A stretch of 64,000 nucleotides of DNA from the NCBI RefSeq assembly GCF_003007675.1, contig NZ_PXNP01000085.1:124001-188000 (forward strand). Reading direction: 5' to 3'. The translations under genes and the position numbers were made by a program. Below, in pieces: positions 1-8,944 of the stretch. The notes under the pieces are model-generated. The model saw nothing but the letters and a program-made list of their open reading frames with translations. It made no database searches and was not told the DNA's origin. How positions within the stretch are numbered: position 1 is the stretch's first letter; every line of letters begins with the position of its first letter. Source of the stretch: Marinobacter fuscus (GTDB lineage Bacteria; Pseudomonadota; Gammaproteobacteria; Pseudomonadales; Oleiphilaceae).

Positions 1-1026
1 AGCCTGCTTGATCATACGCCGGGTACAGAAAGCTTTGGTTTTGACACCCGTGATCTGTCGCAGCATTTGATCGACTTACTTGAAAGCCGACGCTCACCCG
101 ATCGCGGCAAACAAGTAGCGCCTGCGACAGGCCAAACCAGCGACTCCCTGCTCACGCACCTTAGCCAGGCTCTTGGCATTCTGGCCAAGCGCAATTTCAA
201 CCGTATCGCCAGCCAAGGTACTTTAGAGGTCTGCGTCGGCCTCAGTGCCGCCCACTATTTCGTTGCCGGACAACGACTTTTCCCGGAATTCGTCAACGGC
301 AACGAAAGTGGATCGGACGAAACGGGAAACCGCTTTATCAAGAATGCTAATCGCAACCCGGACGCCTGGTCCGGGGCTCATGATGCCGGCCCCAGTGATG
401 AACGGCTGTATTCGGCCGATACCCCGATCAACTTTCGCGCCAGCGATGGCAGCCAAACCGCTTCGGGTCAGGATCGTGCAAGACCCAGGTCTCACCATGC
501 CCAACTGGTCAATACCAGCCCTGGGGGTTACTGTGTTGCCTGGGAAAACAACATACCCACGTCGTTGCAGGCAGGTGAAATCCTTGGCGTTCGTGAACAG
601 CCAGGGCATCCATGGAGCATCGCCGTGGTACGCTGGCTACGGCAAATTCGCAACCAGGGAACCCAGGTAGGTATTGAATTGCTGGCTCCGAGCGCATCAC
701 CCTGCGCGCTTCGCCTGCTTCAGAAAGTCGGCAACAGCAGCGAATATCTGCGCGCCCTGCTGTTACCGGAGATCGGTGCAGTGAATCAGCCTGCCACGCT
801 GATCACGCCGCGACTGCCGTTCCAGACGGGCAGCCGGATTTCCATGCTGCATGATGGCCGGGAGAGTCAGGGGCAACTGCTGAAAAAGGTCTCGGCAACC
901 GGCAGCGTCAGCCAGTTCGAACTGAAGCTTCAGAGCCCGGTTGACGGAACCCGCGACAGCGACCAGAAATCTCCGACACACGGAACGACCGGAGACGAGT
1001 TCGATTCTTTGTGGCCCTCACTGTAA
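1..1026 (+). CDS. Conserved protein upstream of fimX, PilZ-like C-terminal half (5' end cut by window)
   Basis: The frame is open to base 1, so the true start lies outside the window; 341 codons are visible. The C-terminal half carries WENNIPTSLQAGEILGVRE, then an AVVRWLRQI segment and GIELLAP, a pattern I associate with degenerate PilZ-like beta barrels that sit beside fimX in Pseudomonas (PA4958 in P. aeruginosa, from memory). The N-terminal half is probably helical and unrecognised. There is no signal peptide or membrane segment, so it should be cytoplasmic. It ends 124 bases before fimX on the same strand and may be co-transcribed with it. A c-di-GMP or pilus role is inferred from position only; classical PilZ RxxxR and DxSxxG motifs are not seen. 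Confidence 0.75.
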   Translation, partial: SLLDHTPGTESFGFDTRDLSQHLIDLLESRRSPDRGKQVAPATGQTSDSLLTHLSQALGILAKRNFNRIASQGTLEVCVGLSAAHYFVAGQRLFPEFVNGNESGSDETGNRFIKNANRNPDAWSGAHDAGPSDERLYSADTPINFRASDGSQTASGQDRARPRSHHAQLVNTSPGGYCVAWENNIPTSLQAGEILGVREQPGHPWSIAVVRWLRQIRNQGTQVGIELLAPSASPCALRLLQKVGNSSEYLRALLLPEIGAVNQPATLITPRLPFQTGSRISMLHDGRESQGQLLKKVSATGSVSQFELKLQSPVDGTRDSDQKSPTHGTTGDEFDSLWPSL

Positions 1027-1047
1027 TCACTCGCCTGTAATCACTCG
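1021..1047. repeat. 14-bp tandem duplication over a stop codon
   Basis: CTGTAATCACTCG occurs at 1021-1033 and again at 1035-1047. The first copy contains the TAA stop of the upstream gene; the second lies just downstream. It looks like a recent slippage duplication with no effect on the protein. Confidence 0.7.
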
Positions 1048-1150
1048 AAAGTGCCCGGCGAACAAAGCGGAAACATGATAAGGTTGTTATTGCCCTCCAA
1101 CCCTTGCATCATCCCTGCGTGAGCAACAGGCACCGTGAGATAAGTATCGA

Positions 1151-3235
1151 ATGCAGAAAAAGAACTCGACTGTCCATCTTCTGATTCTTGACCCGTCACA
1201 AAACGATGCAGAGACGCTGATCAGCCTGCTTCGGAATTCGGGAAAAGCCACCCGAGCGCACCGGATAACCTCGGAAGAAGATCTTGAGGAAGCGCTCAAA
1301 GCCTCCAACTGGGATCTGTTGCTCGCTCGGGATCTTGAGCAGGAGTTTACACCCGACGACGTTCTGGCAACGGTCAAACGGCTCGACAAGGACATTCCCT
1401 TCATTCTGCTGACCGACGAACACAGCCGCGAGCGCAGCGTCAACATTTTGCGCGCTGGCGCCCAGGATGCGATTCCGTTCGAGCACACCGACCACCTGGT
1501 TCTGGTTGTAAAACGTGAGCTGGCGGCCCTGGACGAGCGGCGCAAGCGGCGTGCACTGGAATCTCACCTGCGTGAGGCCGAGCAACGTTGCCAGCTACTT
1601 CTGGAAAGCTCCAAAGACGCCATCGCCTACATCAACGATGGTATGCACATATACGCCAACCAGTCCTACATGGAATTCCTTGGCTACGACGACATTGATG
1701 ATCTGATCTGTATTCCGGTTTTGGACACCCTGACTCCGGACAGTCAGGAGAAATACAAAGAGTTCATGAAAGCCTTTGCCGAAGAGCGCAAAGATGGCAT
1801 GACCATGAACTTCACAACCCGCCGGAGCGATGATCACGAACTAAACGTCACTATGTCGGTTTCTGCTGCCACCTATGATGGCGAGAGCTGCACACAGATC
1901 GTGCTTCTGCCCGAACACAGTGATGCCGAGCTGGAAGAAAAGCTGAAACAGATCAGTAGCCAGGATTTGCTGACTGGCCTGTACAACCGTCAACACCTGA
2001 TGGCGGAGCTGGCCGGGGCCATATCCGCCGCGGGCAAAGAAAATCAGACCGGCGCACTCGCCTACATCGCCCTGGACAATTTCCAGAGCGCCCGAAGCCA
2101 GGTGGGAATTTCCGGCGCGGATCTGCTCCTGGGCGACATGGCCAACCTTTTGAAGGAACATGCCGGAGACACGGTTACGCTGGCACGCCTGGGCGATGAT
2201 GCCTTCTGTGCTCTGTGTCTACCTTGCGACGAGAACAAAATGATCAGCCTCGCAGAGGATGTTCGCAAAGCCGTTGACGATCATCTGTTCGACATTAACG
2301 GGCTCACCGTCCCTCTGACCGTATCCATCGGCATCGCCGCCATCACCGAAAATTCGCCCAAAGCCGAAGAACTGATGGGCCGGGCTCATATCGCCTCGGC
2401 CGACGTGCGCAAGCAAAAGGGACACGAGAACGGCAACGGTATCCTGGTCTACAACCCGGCAGACTATGAAACACTGGATGAGACTAATTCCGTTGAGGCG
2501 ATTCTCAAGGCCCTGGACGACAACCGCTTCCGCCTGCTGTTCCAGCCGATTATCAACCTGCGGGGTGAAGGCGAAGAACACTACGAGGCCTTTGTGCGGA
2601 TGCTGACCAAGGACGATGAGGAAGTTTCCCCGTACGACTTCCTGCCACCCATGGGCCCAAGCGACACCGCCATCAAGATCGACCGCTGGGTAATTCTGCA
2701 GACCATCAAACAGCTTTCAAGCCACCGCTCCCGTGGCCACGATACCCGGCTGTTCCTGAACATCACCGCGGAAACCCTGCAGGACAAGACTTTTACCCCC
2801 TGGCTGAGCGTAGCCCTGAAAGCGGCACGTTTACCGGGCGATTCGCTGATTTTCCAGATCCGCGAAGGCGACGCCAACAAATACATGAAGCAGGCCAAGG
2901 ACTTTACCAAGGCGGTTCATGAGCTACACAGCAAGGTTTCCATTTCGCAATTCGGTTGTGCGCTCGATCCTTTCAACACCCTGAAACACATCGATACCGA
3001 CTATGTGAAAATCGACGGCTCGTTCACCGAAGAGATCCAGAAGAACGACGAAGCCAAGGAAGAGGTCAAGGAGTTGGTGAAGAGCCTGCAGAACGCCGGC
3101 AAGCTGACCATCATTCCACTGGTGGAAAATGCCAGTGTGCTGGCAACGCTGTGGCAGGCCGGGGTGAATTACATTCAGGGCTACTACCTGCAGGCGCCGG
3201 TACCGGAAATGAACTACGACTTTGGCGATAACTGA
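1151..3235 (+). CDS. fimX: FimX-like degenerate GGDEF/EAL c-di-GMP receptor (type IV pilus / twitching)
   Basis: The 694 residues are close to the 691 of P. aeruginosa FimX. Domain order is a REC-like fold (about 8-125), a PAS domain (about 145-260), a GGDEF domain (about 270-435) and an EAL domain (about 440-690). Both enzymatic signatures are broken: GGDEF reads GDDAF near residue 347 and EAL reads EAF near 478. The protein is therefore expected to bind c-di-GMP through the EAL domain rather than make or hydrolyse it. Known FimX is polar and promotes type IV pilus assembly through the PilZ/PilB pathway. The downstream neighbours serB and parC match the P. aeruginosa fimX region. A terminator follows 18 bases after the stop. 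The ATG has only a weak upstream GAGATAAG. Confidence 0.92.
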   Translation: MQKKNSTVHLLILDPSQNDAETLISLLRNSGKATRAHRITSEEDLEEALKASNWDLLLARDLEQEFTPDDVLATVKRLDKDIPFILLTDEHSRERSVNILRAGAQDAIPFEHTDHLVLVVKRELAALDERRKRRALESHLREAEQRCQLLLESSKDAIAYINDGMHIYANQSYMEFLGYDDIDDLICIPVLDTLTPDSQEKYKEFMKAFAEERKDGMTMNFTTRRSDDHELNVTMSVSAATYDGESCTQIVLLPEHSDAELEEKLKQISSQDLLTGLYNRQHLMAELAGAISAAGKENQTGALAYIALDNFQSARSQVGISGADLLLGDMANLLKEHAGDTVTLARLGDDAFCALCLPCDENKMISLAEDVRKAVDDHLFDINGLTVPLTVSIGIAAITENSPKAEELMGRAHIASADVRKQKGHENGNGILVYNPADYETLDETNSVEAILKALDDNRFRLLFQPIINLRGEGEEHYEAFVRMLTKDDEEVSPYDFLPPMGPSDTAIKIDRWVILQTIKQLSSHRSRGHDTRLFLNITAETLQDKTFTPWLSVALKAARLPGDSLIFQIREGDANKYMKQAKDFTKAVHELHSKVSISQFGCALDPFNTLKHIDTDYVKIDGSFTEEIQKNDEAKEEVKELVKSLQNAGKLTIIPLVENASVLATLWQAGVNYIQGYYLQAPVPEMNYDFGDN

Positions 3236-3253
3236 GCCCCACCAGGTTGAGTC

Positions 3254-3282
3254 AAAAAAGGCGGGGAATCCCCGCCTTTTTT
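3254..3282. terminator. Bidirectional rho-independent terminator between fimX and serB
   Basis: GGCGGGG (3260-3266) pairs with CCCCGCC (3270-3276) around a 3-nt loop, flanked by six A on the left and six T on the right. It can stop the converging fimX and serB transcripts. Confidence 0.93.
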
Positions 3283-3306
3283 ATTACTTAACCTACCGGC
3301 ATGGCA

Positions 3307-4539
3307 TCAGAGCTTGGTTTGCTGCAAGGTCTGGTTGGTTTCACTTTCTCTGAAGCCAATCAGGTACAGAATCGCATCCAGCCCCAGAGTGGAAATGGAA
3401 TGCCGGGCCGACTCCTTCACCAAAGGCTTGGCTCTGAACGCCACACCCAGGCCTGCCTGGCTGAGCATGGGAAGGTCGTTGGCGCCGTCCCCCACAGCGA
3501 TCACCTGCTCACGGGCGATATGCTCCTTTTCAGCAATCTCGAGCAATAGCTCTGCCTTGCGTTTACCATCCACAATCTGCCCCTGAACCCGCCCGGTGAC
3601 TTTGCCATCGACGATTTCCAGCCCATTGGCATACACATAGTCGATGCCGAGCTTGCTCTGCAAATGCCGGGCAAAATAGGTGAAGCCGCCAGACAGAATG
3701 GCGGTTCGGTAGCCCAGTGCCTTCAGGCTTCGAATCAGGTGCTCGGCGCCCTCAGTCATGCGCAAGCGGCTGGCAATGCGCTCCAGAACCGACTCATCCA
3801 GCCCCTTCAGCAACGCCAGTCGCTCTGCAAAACTCTCGCTGAAGTCCAGCTCGCCCTGCATGGCACGCTCGGTAATCTCCGCTACCTGCTCACCCACCCC
3901 GGCTTCATGGGCCAGTTCGTCGATCACTTCTGCCTCAATCAAGGTTGAGTCCATATCAAACACCACCAGGCGGCGGTTGCGACGGAAAATGGAATCCTCC
4001 TGAAAGGCTATGTCCACGTTCATCTCCCCCGCGATGTGCAGGAAGTCCGAGCGTAACTGCTCAGGATCAGAGGGCTTTCCGCGCACCGAGAACTCCACAC
4101 AGGCAATGCGATTGTCAGTCACGTTCAGCGACGGCCGGGCCGAGAGCCGGGTAATGTTGTCAATGTTCAGGCCATGGCGAGCGGTGATGGCAGACACCCG
4201 GGCAATCTGTTCAGCCTTGATATCCCGGGACAACAAGGTAACGATGTAACAGGCACGATTTCGCCCTTCGGCCCAGGTCAGGTATTCCTGCTCGGTAATG
4301 GGCGCAAAATGCACCTGAAGATCCAGTGCGTGCAGGCGAAACAGCAAATCCCGAATGACCGGCGACGATTGCGAGGCGTCCGGGATCTGCACCAGAATGC
4401 CCCAGGTCAGATGGTCGTGAATCACGGCCTGGCCAATATCCAGAATCCGCACATCATACTTGCCCATGATGCCGGTAATTTCCGACGTCAGGCCCGGCTT
4501 GTCGCGCCCGGATACGTTTATCAGTACCAGTTCACTCAC
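3307..4539 (-). CDS. serB: Phosphoserine phosphatase SerB, two ACT-like regions plus HAD domain
   Basis: It dephosphorylates O-phospho-L-serine in the last step of serine synthesis, in the cytosol. I chose the GTG at 4539 (protein [11 protein letters not shown]..., 410 residues). The frame is open further upstream, but that extension runs through parC. The N-terminal half is an ACT-like regulatory region beginning [12 protein letters not shown]. The HAD phosphatase part shows [15 protein letters not shown] (nucleophile Asp), SGGFTYFA and [10 protein letters not shown]. The start overlaps the parC stop by 8 bases, so translation is probably coupled to parC. Length fits Pseudomonas-type SerB, longer than the 322-residue E. 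coli enzyme. Confidence 0.96.
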   Translation of the reverse strand: MSELVLINVSGRDKPGLTSEITGIMGKYDVRILDIGQAVIHDHLTWGILVQIPDASQSSPVIRDLLFRLHALDLQVHFAPITEQEYLTWAEGRNRACYIVTLLSRDIKAEQIARVSAITARHGLNIDNITRLSARPSLNVTDNRIACVEFSVRGKPSDPEQLRSDFLHIAGEMNVDIAFQEDSIFRRNRRLVVFDMDSTLIEAEVIDELAHEAGVGEQVAEITERAMQGELDFSESFAERLALLKGLDESVLERIASRLRMTEGAEHLIRSLKALGYRTAILSGGFTYFARHLQSKLGIDYVYANGLEIVDGKVTGRVQGQIVDGKRKAELLLEIAEKEHIAREQVIAVGDGANDLPMLSQAGLGVAFRAKPLVKESARHSISTLGLDAILYLIGFRESETNQTLQQTKL

Positions 4540-6826
4540 TGTCTGCAGACTCCTCTTCCTGCGCCCGGGCTGCGGACGGGATAACATCAATGCCGTCCAC
4601 CCGCTGTAAGCCCCGGGGCAGCTTGTGGCCGCGGCGTCCCCGCTCGCCCAGATAATGTTCCAGATCACTGAATTTCAGGCCCAGCTTGCGTTTACCCGCC
4701 AGAATTTCCAACTGATCTTCCTCACCAAACACTGCAATTGCGACGACATACTCTTCCCGGTTCTGAACCCGGGCCGAAGGAATGCTGATGATCTTGTTGC
4801 CCTTGCCCTTGGCCAACTCCGGCAACTCACTGAGCGGGAACACCAGCATCCGCCCTTCATTGGAAATGGCAGCCAGATATAGAGTAGTGGCGGTTTCCGG
4901 AATCATCACCGGCGGCATGATCTTCGCCCCTTTAGGCACGCTGACCACAGCCTTGCCCGCCCGGTTTTTGCTGATCATGTCGTTCAGAGAAGTGACAAAA
5001 CCGTAACCACCATCCGTTACCAGCAGGGTCTTGCGCTCCGGGTTGCCCATTAACAGGCCCGCAAAGGTGGCACCGGAGGGCGGATTGATTCGGCCGGTTA
5101 ACGGCTCACCCTGGCCCCGGGCAGATGGCAGGGAATGGGCCATCAGCGAATAAGCCCGGCCGGTCGAATCAACAAAGATGCTCTGCTGGTTGTTACGGCC
5201 CCGGGCCGCGAGGGCAAACTTGTCACCAGCCTTGTAACTCAGCCCACCCGGGTCAATATCATGGCCCTTGGCGGCACGCACCCAGCCCTTCTCGGACAAC
5301 ACCACGGTTACCGGATCGTTGGAGACCAGATCGGTCTCACTGAAGGCTTTGGCCTCGCCCCGCTCCACAATGGGGGAACGGCGCTCATCGCCATAGGTTT
5401 CCGCATCCTGCTCCAGTTCGGTTTTGATCAGTTCACGCAAGCGGTCTTCCGAACCCAGAATGGCCTGCAACTCAACACGCTCCGCCGACAGCTCATCCTG
5501 CTCACCGCGGATCTTCATTTCCTCAAGCTTGGCGAGATGGCGCAGCTTCAATTCCAGAATGGCTTCTGCCTGCTCCGGAGACAACCCGAACCGGGCCATC
5601 AGCTCCGCCTTCGGCTTGTCTTCGGTACGAATAATCTCGATTACTTCATCAATGTTGAGGTAGGCAATCAACAAGCCTTCCAGCAAGTGCAGCCTGGCCA
5701 GAACTTTGTCCAGACGATGCTGCAAACGGCGGGTGACCGTGGTTTTACGGAACGCCAGCCACTCGGTCAGAATCTGATGCAACCCTTTAACACCGGGACG
5801 ACCGTCGTTGCCGATCACATTCATGTTCACCCGGTAGGTTTTCTCCAGATCGGTGCTGGCAAACAGGTGCGCCATCAAACCATCCAGATCCACACGGTTA
5901 GATCGGGGCACAATCACCAGGCGGGTCGGGTTTTCATGGTCGGATTCATCCCGAAGGTCCGCCACCATGGGCAGCTTTTTGGTCTGCATCTGCTGAGCAA
6001 TCTGCTCCAGTACCCGGTTACCGGACACCTGATGAGGCAGATCGGTAACCACCACTTCACCGTTTTCCCGAATCCATCGGGCACGCATTCGCAGCGATCC
6101 CCGGCCAGTCTGATACATCTGCCGAAGATCCTTGCGGGGCGTAATAATTTCCGCGGTGGTTGGAAAATCCGGCCCCTTGACGTGCTCACACAGCTCATCC
6201 ACAGAGGCATCTGGCTGATCAAGAAGGCGTATGCAAGCCGCGGTGACCTCACGTACGTTGTGCGGCGGGATATCCGTGGCCATACCCACGGCAATGCCGG
6301 TCGTGCCATTGAGCAACACATGGGGCAGCCGCGCTGGCAGCACCGAAGGCTCTTCCATGGTGCCATCAAAGTTGGGCACCCAATCAACCGTGCCCTGCCC
6401 CAGCTCGCTGAGCAGTACTTCAGCGAACGGTGCCAGCCGGGATTCGGTATAACGCATGGCAGCGAAGGATTTTGGATCATCGGGAGAGCCCCAGTTACCC
6501 TGCCCGTCCACCAATGGGTAGCGGTAGGAAAAGGGCTGGGCCATCAACACCATGGCTTCGTAACAGGCACTGTCGCCATGGGGATGGAATTTACCCAGCA
6601 CGTCGCCCACGGTACGGGCAGATTTCTTATATTTTGAGGTCGATTTCAGTCCCAGTTCCGACATGGCGTAAACGATGCGCCGCTGTACCGGCTTGAGGCC
6701 ATCGCCCACATTGGGCAGAGCCCTGTCCAGAATAACGTACATGGAATAATCCAGGTACGCCTTCTCGGTGTAGTCCCTGAGGGAGACCCGCTCGAAACCT
6801 TCATCCGTCGTCTGAAACTCTGGCAT
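4532..6826 (-). CDS. parC: DNA topoisomerase IV subunit A (ParC)
   Basis: This is the breakage-reunion subunit of topoisomerase IV, which decatenates daughter chromosomes. The 764 residues match the family. The N-terminus carries [20 protein letters not shown], the quinolone-determining region reads [14 protein letters not shown], and the active-site Tyr is in [10 protein letters not shown]. The C-terminal beta-pinwheel repeats run from about residue 490 to 740. GAGG stands before the ATG at 6826. The partner parE lies 4 kb away on the same strand rather than adjacent. serB follows with an 8-base overlap. Confidence 0.97.
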   Translation of the reverse strand: MPEFQTTDEGFERVSLRDYTEKAYLDYSMYVILDRALPNVGDGLKPVQRRIVYAMSELGLKSTSKYKKSARTVGDVLGKFHPHGDSACYEAMVLMAQPFSYRYPLVDGQGNWGSPDDPKSFAAMRYTESRLAPFAEVLLSELGQGTVDWVPNFDGTMEEPSVLPARLPHVLLNGTTGIAVGMATDIPPHNVREVTAACIRLLDQPDASVDELCEHVKGPDFPTTAEIITPRKDLRQMYQTGRGSLRMRARWIRENGEVVVTDLPHQVSGNRVLEQIAQQMQTKKLPMVADLRDESDHENPTRLVIVPRSNRVDLDGLMAHLFASTDLEKTYRVNMNVIGNDGRPGVKGLHQILTEWLAFRKTTVTRRLQHRLDKVLARLHLLEGLLIAYLNIDEVIEIIRTEDKPKAELMARFGLSPEQAEAILELKLRHLAKLEEMKIRGEQDELSAERVELQAILGSEDRLRELIKTELEQDAETYGDERRSPIVERGEAKAFSETDLVSNDPVTVVLSEKGWVRAAKGHDIDPGGLSYKAGDKFALAARGRNNQQSIFVDSTGRAYSLMAHSLPSARGQGEPLTGRINPPSGATFAGLLMGNPERKTLLVTDGGYGFVTSLNDMISKNRAGKAVVSVPKGAKIMPPVMIPETATTLYLAAISNEGRMLVFPLSELPELAKGKGNKIISIPSARVQNREEYVVAIAVFGEEDQLEILAGKRKLGLKFSDLEHYLGERGRRGHKLPRGLQRVDGIDVIPSAARAQEEESADSE

Positions 6827-6999
6827 GTATGCCTCTATTTACCGTGAATGCCTGAAAAAGATGTGGCGCACATTATATGGAGCCGGGCCCGGATACACCA
6901 ATTCCAATAGCGGAATTCCCGAATGGAGAGTCTGTAAGGTGAACCGTATTCTCTCACGGTAATCAGAAAGCTGTTCACTCTCTGACCAAGCGGACAACT

Positions 7000-7254
7000 A
7001 TGAAACCAAATCTTAAAGCCTGCGGGCAGGCCATGGTTACGGCCTTGGTAAATGCGGTTCTGGCAGTCGCTCTGATGCTTTTGGTGGAGTTTGCCATCAG
7101 CGGAACGTTTCAGATTCCTGTTCCCTATATCTGGGCAGGCGCGGTGATCTGGACTGTGATTTTCGCCGCTCAATTTCTGCGTCGTCGGCATCTGTGCCGG
7201 GTGGACGAAGAATGCGGCCAGTCCCGGCATCCAGAGTCGGCCAGCAAATCCTGA
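7000..7254 (+). CDS. Possible small two-helix membrane protein
   Basis: I do not recognise a family. The 84 residues contain two clear hydrophobic segments, about residues 11-35 (VTALVNAVLAVALMLLVEF) and 44-62 (YIWAGAVIWTVIFAAQF). They are followed by a basic RRRH stretch and a polar tail, consistent with two inner-membrane helices. It lies alone between the divergent parC start and the yceI end. The ribosome site is weak (a GGA about 6 bases before ATG). The opposite-strand frame over the same bases looks like a shadow. Coding status is likely but unproven. Confidence 0.5.
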   Translation: MKPNLKACGQAMVTALVNAVLAVALMLLVEFAISGTFQIPVPYIWAGAVIWTVIFAAQFLRRRHLCRVDEECGQSRHPESASKS

Positions 7255-7326
7255 CCTACCCAGTGCGGGCGTAGCTTTCATCCATAGCCACAGACGCCCA
7301 CAAATACCTCCACCTGTTAAACCTCT

Positions 7327-7337
7327 CCCCCCCCCCC
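7327..7337. repeat. Homopolymeric tract of 11 C
   Basis: Eleven consecutive C lie between the 3' ends of the small membrane gene and yceI. Such tracts are prone to slippage and to sequencing length errors. No reading frame crosses it that I would call a gene. Confidence 0.9.
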
Positions 7338-7358
7338 TCAACATGACCGGGAGTAAGA

Positions 7359-7383
7359 GCGGCTCTGCCAGAAGCAGAACCGC
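7359..7383. terminator. Hairpin downstream of yceI, terminator-like but without a T run
   Basis: GCGGCTCTGC (7359-7368) pairs with GCAGAACCGC (7374-7383) around CAGAA, 10 positions with one mismatch. No T run follows on either strand, so it may be an mRNA 3' end stabiliser or a weak terminator for the minus-strand yceI transcript. Confidence 0.4.
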
Positions 7384-7402
7384 CCAACTCGGAGGACGAA
7401 CG

Positions 7403-7984
7403 TTACTGTCGGATTCCCTCCACGGAGATTTCCAGCTCGACCGTTTCTGAGGCGGGCCCCAGATCCATGGGGATGCCGAAGTCCTTCAGCCGCAGCTCGG
7501 TCTCCGCTTCAAAGCCCATGCGGTAGCCGCCCCAGGGGTCCTTGCCATGGCCCAGCATTTCGGCGTCCAGCGTGATTTCCCGGGTTACACCACGGAGCGT
7601 GAGATCGCCGATAATTTCGGCTTCGCCATCGCCATCAACAACCACCCGCTTACTCTTGAAGGTAGCCTCGGGGAAATCACCCACGTGCAGGAAATCTTCA
7701 CTGCGCAGGTGCTTGTCTCGCTCGGCGTGGTTGCTGTCAACGCTGGACGTGTCGATGGTGACGGTGACAGAACTGTTTTCCGGGTTATCGGCGTCGTAGG
7801 TGAACTGGCCATCAAAATCATTGAACCGGCCGTACAGCCAGCTGTAGCCCAAGTGGGAAATTTTGAAGGTGATAAACTGGTGGGTATCCTTGTTATCAAA
7901 CGCATAAGTGCCGCTGTGCTCATTGGCCTGCACCGAGCCAATGATCGCAGCCGACATGGCCGTCGCAAGTAAAAGCTTCTTCAT
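7403..7984 (-). CDS. YceI-family periplasmic lipid-binding protein
   Basis: The 193 residues begin with a signal peptide MKKLLLATAMSAAIIGSVQA, so the product is exported to the periplasm. The mature part shows the YceI lipocalin-like beta barrel: FDNKDTHQFITFKISHLGYS, FDGQFTYD, SSVDSNHAERDKHLRS and FLHVGDFPEATFKS. Family members bind isoprenoid or ubiquinone-like lipids in a hydrophobic pocket. AGGAG stands before the ATG. It follows a cytochrome b561 gene by 55 bases on the same strand, the common cybB-yceI arrangement. A quinone-linked redox role for the pair is an inference. Confidence 0.93.
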   Translation of the reverse strand: MKKLLLATAMSAAIIGSVQANEHSGTYAFDNKDTHQFITFKISHLGYSWLYGRFNDFDGQFTYDADNPENSSVTVTIDTSSVDSNHAERDKHLRSEDFLHVGDFPEATFKSKRVVVDGDGEAEIIGDLTLRGVTREITLDAEMLGHGKDPWGGYRMGFEAETELRLKDFGIPMDLGPASETVELEISVEGIRQ

Positions 7985-8039
7985 AACAGACTCCTTTGGT
8001 TATCAGATTTCAGTACGTTATCAGCAATGAGAATCAGGT

Positions 8040-8588
8040 TCATGACAATCCGATCATGCGGCGAAGCGTTTTGTCCCGATCGATCAGGTGGTGCTTGAGC
8101 GCGCCCAAGGCATGGATTCCCGCCAGGACCACCAGCGCCCAGGTACTCCAGTAGTGCACCAGCCCCGCCGTGTCTTCCATACCTTTGATCTGGCCCGTCA
8201 CCGAAGGCACTTCGAAAACACCAAAAACATGAATAGAAGATCCATCAGCCGTGGAAATCAGGTAACCACTGACCATTGCGACAAAGATCAACAGGTACAA
8301 CAGCCAATGGGCTGCGTGTGCTGCCAGAATTTCCCAGCGGCGGTGATTGGCAAGAGGCCGGGGGGCCGGGCTGACAACACGCCAGCCGATCCTGAACAGC
8401 ATCACCAGGAACAAAATAATGCCAACGCTTCGATGAATATCGGGCCCCTGGCGGTACCAGGGATCGTAGTAGGACAAGTCGACCATCCAGAACCCGAGAA
8501 CAAACAACCCGACGATAGCCACAGCCACCGTCCAGTGCAGAAGAATAGCCACCCAGCCGTAAGTCACTTCCGAATTTCGAGCCGACAT
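8040..8588 (-). CDS. Cytochrome b561 family membrane protein
   Basis: A di-haem b-type cytochrome of the inner membrane, probably passing electrons to or from quinones. I start at the ATG at 8588 (MSARNSEVTYGWVAILLHW, 182 residues) because GAGGGAAG lies just upstream; an upstream in-frame ATG adds 14 residues without support. Four membrane helices are visible, with candidate haem-ligand histidines in LLHWTVAV, DIHRSVGI, LAAHAAHWLLY and LAGIHALGALKHH. It is the first gene of a two-gene unit with yceI. Confidence 0.93.
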   Translation of the reverse strand: MSARNSEVTYGWVAILLHWTVAVAIVGLFVLGFWMVDLSYYDPWYRQGPDIHRSVGIILFLVMLFRIGWRVVSPAPRPLANHRRWEILAAHAAHWLLYLLIFVAMVSGYLISTADGSSIHVFGVFEVPSVTGQIKGMEDTAGLVHYWSTWALVVLAGIHALGALKHHLIDRDKTLRRMIGLS

Positions 8589-8617
8589 GCAAAAAACTTC
8601 CCTCAAAAACAATGAAT

Positions 8618-8634
8618 ATCCATGTTCCATGGAT
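8618..8634. promoter_or_regulatory. Inverted repeat upstream of the cytochrome b561 - yceI unit
   Basis: ATCCATG (8618-8624) and CATGGAT (8628-8634) are perfect 7-bp arms around TTC, about 30 bases upstream of the b561 start. It could be an operator; I know no regulator for it. Confidence 0.3.
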
Positions 8635-8852
8635 GTGAATCAGTCATGCGTAAAGTGTAGAGGCCTGTCACAGAAAAGAAAAACTGAATGATTTGCTGAC
8701 ATGCATCAGTTTTTTTGACGGAATGGCCAGCCTATTGACAATAACCACCTTTGTCGTATGCGGTTTTACGGATTGTTCAAATTTATAGCAACGATAAACT
8801 TTACCCATACTTTAAATCGTCCGGACACGGGCAAAAGCAATGAGGAATCGAC

Positions 8853-8900
8853 ATGGAAATTGAATTCGACGAATCTGTGGTTGTCCCTAGCAACAACTGA
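8853..8900 (+). CDS. Possible 15-residue mini-gene (or leader peptide / sRNA) on its own terminator
   Basis: ATG at 8853 is preceded by GAGGA at good spacing and encodes MEIEFDESVVVPSNN before TGA. A strong terminator begins 5 bases after the stop. No larger gene overlaps it, and the next gene is convergent. Possible promoter elements upstream are TTGACA at 8735-8740 with a poor TATGCG, or TTGTTC (8773) with TAAACT (8795). It could equally be a small RNA whose 3' end is this terminator, with the frame fortuitous. The rest of the stretch 8635-8852 holds nothing else I can support. Confidence 0.35.
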   Translation: MEIEFDESVVVPSNN

Positions 8901-8905
8901 TCAAC

Positions 8906-8930
8906 AAAACCCGGCAACAGCCGGGTTTTT
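8906..8930. terminator. Bidirectional rho-independent terminator
   Basis: CCCGGC (8910-8915) pairs with GCCGGG (8920-8925) around AACA, flanked by AAAA and TTTTT. It serves the mini-gene on plus and the SLC13 permease gene on minus, whose stop lies just beyond. Confidence 0.92.
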
Positions 8931-8944
8931 ACGTTGCAGGGACC

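Noticed and set aside
5135..6637. 500-codon plus-strand frame opposite parC
   Set aside because: Exact antisense of parC with low-complexity Gln/His/Gly content and no known fold.
6835..7344. 169-codon minus-strand frame upstream of parC
   Set aside because: Arg/Trp-rich, no domain, overlaps the more plausible small membrane protein on plus; looks like a shadow.
8735..8762. TTGACA with TATGCG as promoter of the mini-gene
   Set aside because: The -10 match is only three of six, so I do not list it as a separate promoter.
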